From Triangularia verruculosa (Eukaryota; Ascomycota; Sordariomycetes; Sordariales; Podosporaceae), in assembly GCA_033296885.1 (NCBI GenBank), contig MU863916.1:62001-126000 (forward strand): a stretch of 64,000 bases of DNA, given 5' to 3'. The notes under the pieces were generated by a model. That model saw nothing but the letters and a program-made list of their open reading frames with translations. It had not been told where the DNA came from and ran no database searches. Numbering within the stretch: position 1 is the first letter of the stretch; the number at the start of each line of letters is the position of its first letter. The translations under genes were made by a program, and so were the position numbers. Shown here piece after piece: positions 54,841-62,985 of this stretch.

Positions 54841-56181
54841 ATGGCGTTGAAACGCTTCACCCGCCTGCTGTGGGCAACGTCCCTCGGCTTTAGCCTCGTC
54901 ACCGGCCAGAGCATCGAGCAGGAGACCGAAGAGCCCATCACTTATCTAACCGGTACAAAGAGCGGCACCCTCCCACTCAACGGTGCCACTCCCACCGGAA
55001 CATACCAGACCTTCAGCTCCAAGATCACTCTTGCGACGACGTCTCTCCCGACATCGCTGGGAGTCCTCACGGCAAACTACACCGAGGTTCTGGAAACAGT
55101 AACCACCCTCACCGGTTCTGTCACTTCTTCCACTGCCACTACCACAAACGGCACTGCATCTTCGACAGTGTCTACGCCACCACGGCCGACAAACACTCGT
55201 CCTTGCAATAACTACCCCGAACTCTGCGAACGCAAGTATAGCAATATCACCGAAGTAGGATGCCATAACTCGCCCTTCGTTCGCGACGGCTCGGCCGCTG
55301 CCAACCAGCAGTACAACGTGACCGACCAGCTCAACGACGGCATTCGCTTTCTCCAGGGCCAGATCCAGTTCCCTGTTAATGCCACCCAACCGCACTTCTG
55401 CCATACGTCTTGCGACCTGTTCGACGCCGGTCCCATCACCGACTGGCTGGGCAAGGTCAGAGAATGGGTCTCTGCCCATCCCTACGACGTTGTTACCATC
55501 TTGCTAGGCAACGGTAACTACTCGAATCCGGACTTGTACGTCCCCTGGATCGAGCGAAGCGGCATCCTACAATACATTTACACCCCTTCCGTGATTCCCA
55601 TGGCGCTGGACGACTGGCCGACACTTGCCCAGATGATTCTCACTGGGCAGAGGGTGGTGATGTTCTTGGATTACAACGCCAATGCCACTGCCTATCCTTG
55701 GCTCCAAGACGAGTTCTCGGCCATGTGGGAGACACCATTCGACCCGCTCGACGACACTTTCCCATGCACCGTTCAGCGCCCACCAGACCTGCCAGAAGAC
55801 CAGGCCAAGAACAGGCTGTACCTCATGAACCACAACCTCAACGCCGAGGTGTCGTTGCTGGGGCAGTCGATCCTGGTCCCGGCCGTGAGTGCGCTGAACA
55901 CTACCAATGCGGCATCTGGAAAAGGCAGCTTGGGCATGGCGGCGGCGAACTGCCGGGATCAGTGGACACGTCCACCAAACGTCCTGAATGTGGACTACTA
56001 CAATTACGGTGACTACCCGGGTAGTGTCTTTGAGGTGGCAGCGAGGATGAACAACGTGACGTTTGTCAAGAGACCCTGCTGCGGGAGCACCAGTGCTGGA
56101 TTCAGAGGTATTCAGGGGGTCGAGAGAGGGTTAGGGCTAGGGCTGGTTGTTGGATGGGGTGTTTGGATGTTGGTTGGATAA
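54841..56181 (+). CDS. GPI-type PLC-like phosphodiesterase
   Basis: One exon encodes 446 residues from the ATG of MALKRFTRLL; the upstream open part of the frame starts with GTG only. It has a signal peptide (about 21 residues), a Thr/Ser-rich stretch (residues 25-120, O-glycosylation-prone), and then a PI-PLC X-like TIM-barrel domain. Its first active-site His lies in EVGCHNSPFVRDG. GIRFLQGQI follows, then the second His in HFCHTSCDLFDAGP, and HPYDVVTILLGNGNY. The C terminus has a cysteine pair (RPCCGS) and ends in a hydrophobic tail GLGLGLVVGWGVWMLVG, as for GPI attachment. Several NxS/T sites suggest a secreted glycoprotein. Substrate is unknown; many such fungal proteins are annotated only as PLC-like phosphodiesterases. 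Confidence 0.87.
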   Translation: MALKRFTRLLWATSLGFSLVTGQSIEQETEEPITYLTGTKSGTLPLNGATPTGTYQTFSSKITLATTSLPTSLGVLTANYTEVLETVTTLTGSVTSSTATTTNGTASSTVSTPPRPTNTRPCNNYPELCERKYSNITEVGCHNSPFVRDGSAAANQQYNVTDQLNDGIRFLQGQIQFPVNATQPHFCHTSCDLFDAGPITDWLGKVREWVSAHPYDVVTILLGNGNYSNPDLYVPWIERSGILQYIYTPSVIPMALDDWPTLAQMILTGQRVVMFLDYNANATAYPWLQDEFSAMWETPFDPLDDTFPCTVQRPPDLPEDQAKNRLYLMNHNLNAEVSLLGQSILVPAVSALNTTNAASGKGSLGMAAANCRDQWTRPPNVLNVDYYNYGDYPGSVFEVAARMNNVTFVKRPCCGSTSAGFRGIQGVERGLGLGLVVGWGVWMLVG

Positions 56182-56596
56182 GAAGTAATTTTGGGTTTTG
56201 GTTTTTTGATAATTTAGCATCGCGAGGCGTTGGGGAGAAATTTGGCTTTTATACATACAACCTTATTGTTAGACAAAGTGTAGATTGCAAGGTTAGAGGG
56301 CACACGTCTCAAAGTCAAAGAGAAATCGAAGCCAAAAGAGAAAAGTTTGATATGGCCTTTCAAATTCAGATCAGTTGCCTCTTCGATTTTCCTCCTTTCT
56401 TCATTTTGCAACCCAACTGCTCGAAACCACAGCACACACTGCTCGAAACCACACAGCACACATCACACATTTACCATCTCTCGCTTGCCCACATCTAACA
56501 GCTCTCGAAGTCGGATCACGCTTTTTCTTGCATCTTAGCACCTGGGCTTTAGGTTTGAGCTCTTATTCAACCTCCTCCTCCTTTGAACACGACACA
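56182..56596. other. Intergenic, 3' of PLC-like gene
   Basis: This is 3' flank and likely promoter of the small ORF that follows; the last part is CA/CT-rich. No gene is seen. Confidence 0.5.
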
Positions 56597-56824
56597 ATGC
56601 CACTCCTCGAGATCGCCACCGCCCTCGCCATCTGGGCAGTGAGCCTGCTCTACGCAAAAACTGTCTTGAAGACGTACAAAGAGATCGACGTTATCAACCA
56701 GAGGTACCGTCTTGTGCCAGGGCGCCGCTCGCCAAAGCGCCCGTTGACTGGTATCCCACTCAACTGTCGGAGACAGAGGCGCCGAGTAACAGAGTGTTTA
56801 CCCGAAGACGAGTCTGCGATATGA
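56597..56824 (+). CDS. Small possible membrane protein, 75 residues, unrecognised
   Basis: An ATG in the context CGACACAATGCC, after a CT/CA-rich leader, opens 75 codons. Residues 1-22 (PLLEIATALAIWAVSLLYAK) are hydrophobic and could be a signal anchor, followed by KTYKEIDVINQRYRLVPG and an Arg-rich tail. No family is recognised and no splice partner is evident. On the opposite strand an alternative spliced frame can be drawn, so this call is tentative. Confidence 0.35.
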   Translation: MPLLEIATALAIWAVSLLYAKTVLKTYKEIDVINQRYRLVPGRRSPKRPLTGIPLNCRRQRRRVTECLPEDESAI

Positions 56825-57239
56825 CCATCACGATCAAGGCCATCTGTGAGAAGTTGCTTTACAGGCACACCACCGCAACAAGCAAGTTGGATTACTTACA
56901 CGTCCTACCATGACAAAGTTCGCAAGTCCACTTCGGGTGTGTGTAGTTGAAGACTTTTGGTTAATCAGGTTATAGTACAGATACCACCCTACAGCCTCTG
57001 GGAATCCGGTGCCCGACCACCTGCCTCCCTTGGTCATGGAGAAACCACCACCGCCGAAAGACGGCTTCAAGTTGGGGAGGGGTGAACATGAAAGGATGAT
57101 GAGGTTGGGGTTAAGTCGTGATGACCATCACAAGTCACGACGAGGAGTTGAGTGCGTCGATAAGAGTGTGTAGAGGATACAGGTGGTTAGCATTTCTATT
57201 AGGATGCTTTCTAGATGATACTACAGACTTACGCCGTTT
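56825..57239. other. Intergenic edge of repeat island
   Basis: A short complementary stretch, GTCGTGATGACCATCAC..GTCACGAC, lies near 57116-57140. No gene is supported. Confidence 0.45.
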
Positions 57240-57259
57240 AATATAGTAATAAGGCCTAT

Positions 57260-57440
57260 CAGTTATCTTTCAAGGCTTAATATTATCTTCCATCGCCATC
57301 TCACTATCTTTAAAGACCTTTTTGTATTTTTCAACGCCCTCTTGCTATCTTTTTAACACCCTCTTACTATCTTTTCAACGCCACGCCCTTTTACTATCTT
57401 TTTAGCGCCTTTTTACTATCTTTTAAGGTCCTTCTAATAC
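57260..57440. repeat. Degenerate tandem array, left copy
   Basis: About eight imperfect units of 20-26 bp built on TTACTATCTTTT(T)-AACGCCC run on the plus strand. The sequence is AT-rich compared with neighbouring genes. The same unit appears in reverse orientation at 59045-59230. Confidence 0.75.
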
Positions 57441-57737
57441 CTTATACCCTTATGAAAGCACTTAAGAAACGGCTAATAATTAAAGTAGGAAGTGATCCCA
57501 AGGCCTTAATTATTTATCGTTTATTTTGAGATCTGAAATCAGTCTTGCCTTCTCTAAGTCTTGTCTAGAACTGTCGATGGCTGTCCTCTCTTAATTGTGA
57601 TCAAGTTATAGTTCAAGATAGGTATATAAGAAATTCGTCGAATTGTGTGCAAAAGCTAATCTCGAGCTCCATCAGAGCCACGGCAAGAAGGAGAACCTTG
57701 AAAGTAAAAGCTCTCTTACGGCCTTGCCACTTCCAAC
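57441..57737. other. AT-rich spacer inside the repeat island
   Basis: AT-rich sequence lies between the left array and the end of the unknown gene. Nothing recognisable is seen. Confidence 0.45.
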
Positions 57738-58328
57738 CTAATGAACCGACCCATCACAGCTCGACTCCGGTGTTTTCTCACCTGTCGTGGACTCCTCATC
57801 CTCCCTCTCCTTTTTCTTAGCCACCTCAGACACCAGGTCGAACATCTTGAGGACGATGAGAATATGCCGTTCCTCATGGTTGTATGCGTCCAGCTCCCAT
57901 TCTACCACGCGCGAGTCTCGAGCGTAATCAGCCGCGTCTTTGTATTCAGCTTCCTCCTCTGCCTCGGGCCACGCCAGAAACTCCTCCTCCATTCTGAGCC
58001 TATGTTTTCTTGCTAGGTCGATGCGTGTGTGAACGCAACGTAACAGACTCTTGAACAATACTTGGCGCCCCGCGTCCCCCCAGTTTTGATGGCTTCCCAT
58101 GCCACTCTTACCACGTTCGAGCGTGGCTACGGCGAGGCCCAAACGCCTGGTGCTGGCGACGGGCAGCGGCGAAGCTTGTTTTGTCTTGTACTCCTCCCAC
58201 AGTTCGCGCAAGGTGGCCACCGAGGCTCCCAACAGGCGCCTCTGAGTGAGTGATGACATAGATGCCCAGTCGTACCCTAGGGCATGGCCCCTATCGTCGA
58301 GGATCGGCCACTGTTGTATGCCCGGCAT
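57738..58328 (-). CDS. Unknown protein inside inverted repeat arrays
   Basis: One open frame of 196 codons starts with an ATG (MPGIQQWPILDD). The protein is largely helical and charged: LTQRRLLGASVATLRELWEE, an EEEFLAWPEAEEEAEYKD acidic run, and HILIVLKMFDLVSEVAKKKE at the end. There is no signal peptide, membrane segment or catalytic motif that I recognise. The GC content and reading frame look genuine, but it sits between AT-rich arrays, and its first codons and upstream region recur in damaged form at 59938-60235. It may be a gene carried by a mobile or duplicated segment. Confidence 0.5.
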   Translation of the reverse strand: MPGIQQWPILDDRGHALGYDWASMSSLTQRRLLGASVATLRELWEEYKTKQASPLPVASTRRLGLAVATLERGKSGMGSHQNWGDAGRQVLFKSLLRCVHTRIDLARKHRLRMEEEFLAWPEAEEEAEYKDAADYARDSRVVEWELDAYNHEERHILIVLKMFDLVSEVAKKKEREDEESTTGEKTPESSCDGSVH

Positions 58329-59044
58329 GATGTCAATCGTGTGGTGATGGCTTCGGTTTGGTCAAAGTCGGTGATGCCGGCGCTTGTGATATTGCTAGGG
58401 GTGAGGAAAGAAGAGTCGGGACTGAAAGAATTTGAACCCCCAACAAGTCCAATTACCAGGTGCCCGTACGGGCACTTGCAATTGTTGAGCTTTTCCTGTG
58501 GTTTCTGTGGTGCGAGGCGGCCACTAGCCAACTCAAAAAAGCCCCCTTCAGCCCGGTTCAGTCATCAAACCAGGTGCCCGTTTGCCTGCCTTTTGGAAGA
58601 CTGACTGACTTGTTCTTTCGGGAAACTGAGTCTCCAGCGTCGACCTGAGCATGTCGCTAAAATGCTTCAAGCTGGGGGTGTGAGATGTCATTTCCAAGCC
58701 TGGTGAACTCCCAATGTACTTTGGCGATCCATCTTGCCGCAGCACAGGTTCCATCGAACTCTCCCATGGAACGGGGGTCGGGCTTCTTGGGGGTCAATAC
58801 AGGCAGAGGTGGGTGATGGCCAGGTCCACCAGGCAATCGGAGGTCCGGGGGGGGGGACAGGATTCCCAGAAGGTCCAGGGGAGCCAGCGGGAGGATGGCT
58901 AGCATGACTGACTGGTGGTCGTTCTTTCCGCTGTGCTTCCCGTTTGAAAACGGTTGTTTTTCGATGACGCAAGTATGGTTTTTACTCTCACTGGCACGCC
59001 CTGGACAGAAAAACCGGCGCCACAAAGTGGGAATAACAGTATTG
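58329..59044. other. Upstream part of the repeated segment
   Basis: It includes a perfect 16-bp palindrome at 58460-58475 and stretches near 58567 and 58912 that recur near 60193 and 60218. Frames on the minus strand (58548-58754, 58657-59025) could be remains of coding sequence but are not supported. Confidence 0.45.
58460..58475. repeat. Perfect 16-bp palindrome
   Basis: GTGCCCGTACGGGCAC equals its own reverse complement. Flanking bases (CAACAA on the left, TTGTTG on the right) extend a weaker stem. It lies 130 bp upstream of the unknown gene's start. Confidence 0.8.
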
Positions 59045-59230
59045 GAAGATAGTTAATACGCCTTTAAAGATAGTCAACACGCTTTTAAAGATAGTTAATA
59101 CACTTTAAAGGATAGTTGATACGTTTTAAAAAATAGTTAAAATACCCTAATAAATATTAAAGATACTTTAAAAGATACTCTTAATGTGTTAAAAGATAGT
59201 AGTAAGCCCTGAGAAGATAGTTGTTAAGCC
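59045..59230. repeat. Degenerate tandem array, right copy (inverted)
   Basis: About seven imperfect units of the form AAAGATAGTTAATACGCTTT run on the plus strand; their reverse complement is the unit of the left array. The two arrays thus flank 57441-59044 in inverted orientation. Confidence 0.75.
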
Positions 59231-59937
59231 TGCTTTGCTACTATTGTAAGTGCGATCCAATACCAATTATTTTGTCCACTGCGTAACTAGCTCTCGTGTG
59301 GAAGTTGGACACTCCTTGGCCCCGTGTTTACAATAAACGGAGACCTTTGTGTTTTCTACTCTTCGCTACCACCAACACCAACACCACCACCAACATCACC
59401 ACCATTACCAGGCCCACATTATAGGAAATTCTAGGCCACTATACAAGCCGGCCACTTAGAAAGGTAAGCTATCGTAATACAGTAATAATAATGAAAAAAG
59501 AAAGACTGGTTCCAAACCAGAAGGCTTCCTTAAGCTGCGGTAATAGTATGCCCTGCCACACTATAGTGCACGGCGTGCCAAAACTTTCCACAAAAATTGC
59601 AAAGGTAAGCTACAAAGCAGGTACCTGAGTGATAAGATAATGCAGACTGTGAGGTGAGGTGTTTCGGAAGCTGGTTACAGCGACCGTCGATGACACCGTG
59701 TCAAGCTTGACACGCGCGCACTCGATAATTCAACTGTAGATACAGTTGAGAAATGATGGACCTCGCAGCTACCATTGATAATGCATACAGACTATCAAAG
59801 AGACATCATGTTGAGAGTGAATTGGTTGAAGATGAAGAAGAGGAAAAGCTAAGTATATAGAGAATGGAAAGAGAGAGTATATCAGCCTACTGTAAGGTTA
59901 TGCGGTCCGGTCCGCACACGGTCTGTCTGCCCCTATC
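59231..59937. other. Gene-free part of the repeat island
   Basis: It contains a CACCAACAC-type microsatellite near 59370-59410 and two palindromes described separately. No open frame is supported. Confidence 0.5.
59697..59749. repeat. Two adjacent palindromes
   Basis: An 18-bp perfect palindrome CGTGTCAAGCTTGACACG lies at 59697-59714. A 9-bp inverted repeat with a 2-bp spacer (TCAACTGTA-GA-TACAGTTGA) lies at 59730-59749. Both are absent from copy 1 of the segment as far as I can see. Confidence 0.75.
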
Positions 59938-60235
59938 ATGCCCAGTCGTACCCTAGGGCATGGCTCCTATCGTAGATCTGGCTTTGTTGGATGTTCGGCA
60001 TGATGTTAATCGTATGGTGGCTTCGGTTTGGCCGAGCTAGTGATCCTGGCGCTTTCGATATTACTAGAGATGAGGGAGGGAAAGCAGGGACCGAAAGATT
60101 CCGGTCGAGCCTTTGAATGAAGAGAGTGTGGGGGCGAAGTTTTGAAAAGTGGAAAATGTTTTGACGGACTTCTTCCACAAGTAAAATCAGGCGCCCAGGT
60201 GCCTGCCTCAGAGGTCCGGTGGTCGTTCTTTCCAG
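59938..60235 (-). pseudogene. Truncated, RIP-like mutated second copy of the unknown gene's 5' end
   Basis: From 59938 the sequence matches 58263 onward: CCCAGTCGTACCCTAGGGCA is shared exactly, then similarity continues with many transitions through about 60100, and shorter matches follow to 60235. The frame reads MPNIQQSQIYDRSHALGYDW and stops at once where the homology ends. Several differences are CA to TA or TG to TA, the pattern made by repeat-induced point mutation. A large internal deletion is implied, because matches spread over 670 bp in copy 1 occupy 300 bp here. Confidence 0.6.
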
Positions 60236-60810
60236 TAGGACCTACCCTAGTGATTGCTCTTTGTACCTGTGGACGCAGTTCTGTCTCTGTGTTATCCTGG
60301 ATATTCGTCCATTCTTCCTAACCATCAACAGATGAATCAGTGGAGTGTGTTCCCTCCTCACATGCACTCTCAGATGGATCACACCCTTCATCACCCAGCG
60401 GCCGCACTTCCGCAGACACAACAGGTACATGGATGTCCCTCATCGTCGATTGAGTACCATCAACGTACACTCAACAGTACCGAAATCTGGTTTGTGCCTT
60501 CCATGAGAATCCGGACCGTTGCCGACTGACCACGCAGCGTCATAGAAAGGCTAGCACTGGGAAACAGTTGGAATGCTTCAAAACGGATCATCACAGACAT
60601 CTTCAAAACACGGTCAATACAAGACTTTCGTTACCACCGCCCTCAAATCCAGCCCCCCTTTATAATCATAATCGCCTCAATTCCACAGCAGGCAAAATAC
60701 TCAGCACTGCCATACACATAACCCTCCCTCCCATGGAATCCTCTCAAACGCCATTGCTCAAATGACCATACAACCCCCCCACCCTCGACTCATTTATCCC
60801 CCTTCCCCTC
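60236..60810. other. Intergenic, 3' of CSN3
   Basis: No gene is seen; this is the right edge of the repeat island and the 3' flank of the signalosome gene. Confidence 0.5.
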
Positions 60811-62399
60811 TCAGCCAGCCACAATCCCCGTCATCAAATCCTCATCCTCCACTACATCCCCAAAACCCGGCACCTCCCCCGCCCCCCCACCCTGACTCTG
60901 CCCCTGCTGCTGCTCCTGCCTCTTCTGCTGAGCCAGCCACTTCAAGTAATCCTTATTACTCGCCAGCCTCTCATTCGTAGCCCTCACCACCGGCCCCAAC
61001 TCCTTGATCCTCTGCCCAGCCCCCACCATCCTCCTCGTGAACTCCTCCTCCGTCAAGTCATCCGCCGCCGAGCTAAACGCCAAATACGCCGGCCCGCCAT
61101 TCTCCGGGTGCACCACCTCCCCTTGCAGGATCTCCTCATCAATCATTCCCTTGACCAGCGCCTCAATCTCCTGCACCGAACCCAACGGAGCAGCCGTCTC
61201 GCCCGACCGTGTCCGAGTCCGTATTTGCTCGAGTGAGATCTTGGAGTACACATGTCTTAGGTTCAAGATCTGCCACTTCTGGTAGTGCTCAATCACCAAC
61301 TTCAACAAAGAAAAATTCTTTTCCTCGTCCCAAAAAGCCTGAGACAGCCCCTCGTACTCCCCCTTGAAAGCCTCGGCCGTCCGCTTCTCGAACGCCTGGG
61401 CCAGCGCGTAGTAAGGCTTGCCCGTGGTGTCGTAGATTTTCCGCGGGCCAACAGATGTGATGGATGGGAGTACAGGCGCCTTTCCTTTGAGTAAAAGTCC
61501 CACGAGAATCCACTTGTTGTAGGCCTCCACCATAATCTTGCTGGCATTATTTGTTTCCCTTGATGGAAAGGTGATTACCCGCTCCAAAGCATCAAAAGCC
61601 TGCTGCCACGACCGTCTCTGGATGAAGCACAGGCCCCGCAGAAGATCATGCTCGAGAATCTTTTCAGTGTCCAGTGGCTTGCTGAAATCGTGATCCAGAA
61701 CAGCGATAAAGCCAGATGGCGGGAGGTCGGGGTCGCTCAGGAGTCGGGTGTTAGTGTAGCCCCTTATGCCGGGGTAAAACACGATGTTTTTCTCGATTAT
61801 CGGCAGCACGGGCTCGACGCTGTTAGTCATGTACGCGAATCGGACGAGATCGGTGTGATGGCTGGTCAGGACCGAACCGGTGGGATCGAGTTGAAGGAGG
61901 GCCGTGGCAATCAGCTCAACGGCAACGGAAGCCTGAGATAAGTCAGAGTTAGCGGATGACAGCCAAGGTAATGGCAGGAAGAACTCACAGGAAACACGTC
62001 CTGCAGCCGTGGCTGTGATAACAGCTTTGTGAAGGCCTTTCCGCCATATCGAATCTGGCGGGCGTCAAAAGAGGTGAAGAAGGCGGTGAGCTTGAGCAGT
62101 AGGTCGTCGAGGGGGTAGCTGTTGGCTGACTTAAGGGTCTGTAGAACATAGAGGTAGGATAGAGAGTGGGTAGATGGATCGAGTTGCTACTTCCTTGTCA
62201 GTAACGTTGCTATGTCTCCTCTATTCTGAGATCGAGGACATACCTCGATAAGCTGGGAAGCCTGCGAAGCCCACTTGGCATCCGACGACAGCTTCGTCAA
62301 TGCTTTTACGTGTGCTTGCGCCGCGTTGTGATACTCCTCGTTGTCCCCCAGTATTCCTGCCTGTGGAAAGGCCACAAGCGTCGCGCGCGTCGACTCCAT
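60811..62399 (-). CDS. COP9 signalosome complex subunit 3
   Basis: Three exons (62244-62399, 61989-62186, 60811-61932) are joined across introns of 57 and 56 nt, all phase 0, and give 491 residues. The N-terminal two-thirds are helical repeats (LEHDLLRGLCFIQRRSWQQA, FDALERVI). A PCI winged-helix domain lies near residues 300-400 (FSLLKLVIEHYQKWQILNLR, YSKISLEQI, IDEEILQGEVV). A Gln/Gly-rich tail ends with EDLMTGIVAG. The order and the PCI wording fit CSN3. The complex removes Nedd8 from cullins and controls ubiquitin ligases, light responses and development in fungi. The subunit is scaffold, not catalytic. Paralogy with the proteasome lid subunit Rpn3 is less likely by length and the N-terminal sequence. 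Confidence 0.87.
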
Positions 62400-62985
62400 C
62401 GGAAATGTTGTGTACCAGGCCCGTGAGTGTCAATGGGATCGGTGTTGTTAATACTAAGAGAGTCGTTTTCGGAGAGGGTATGATGGATAACAGATGACCC
62501 TTCGTAGCTGTGGTGGTTCTCTCGCTTATCGGTCTTTGTTTGAGTATCTTAGTTTAACTTGGATCGCAGAAGCAGTCTTGAAGTTGATTATAAAATGAAA
62601 GGTCCTGCTAAAAGAGCTCGATATCGGCGCGGGTGTTGTTAGCTGCTCAGTCTTCATTCAATGCTCCAGACGTCAAGGTAGGGTTGGGTTAAGCTCCCCG
62701 CCATTGACATTGACGTGGGGGAGGTGCCTAGCTTAGCCCCACCAACGACCACACCAGGCTGCAGGGGTATCACAGTGCGCCCTCTGGGAACTCGCGAGAC
62801 AGGCACTGTACGCTTCAAGCATCAAGCACTGCAGATGAACAGGTTGGAAAATCATCCATGGTATTTGCAATCAAACCACTAATTAAATGGTCCCTCTATA
62901 CTACAGATCAGAATGCCTAACATCCACGTTTCCCTCTAAGTATATTATCATCTTCCTCTTCAGATTTCCCAGCAGCCGGACAGCC
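62400..62985. other. Intergenic, CSN3 promoter and RPA1 3' flank
   Basis: 586 bp without a gene signal lie between two minus-strand genes. Confidence 0.5.

Noticed and set aside
56834..57070. Minus-strand frame with a GTAAGT donor and possible second exon
   Set aside because: A spliced model can be drawn but begins at a non-ATG or internal ATG and shows no family; kept only as a caution for the 56597-56824 call.
58425..58445. B-box-like TTCAAATTC on the minus strand
   Set aside because: No matching T stem, acceptor or A box, so not a tRNA.
59370..59410. CACCAACAC-rich stretch as possible LTR or transposon coding sequence
   Set aside because: It reads as a simple microsatellite; no LTR boundaries or integrase/transposase motifs were found.
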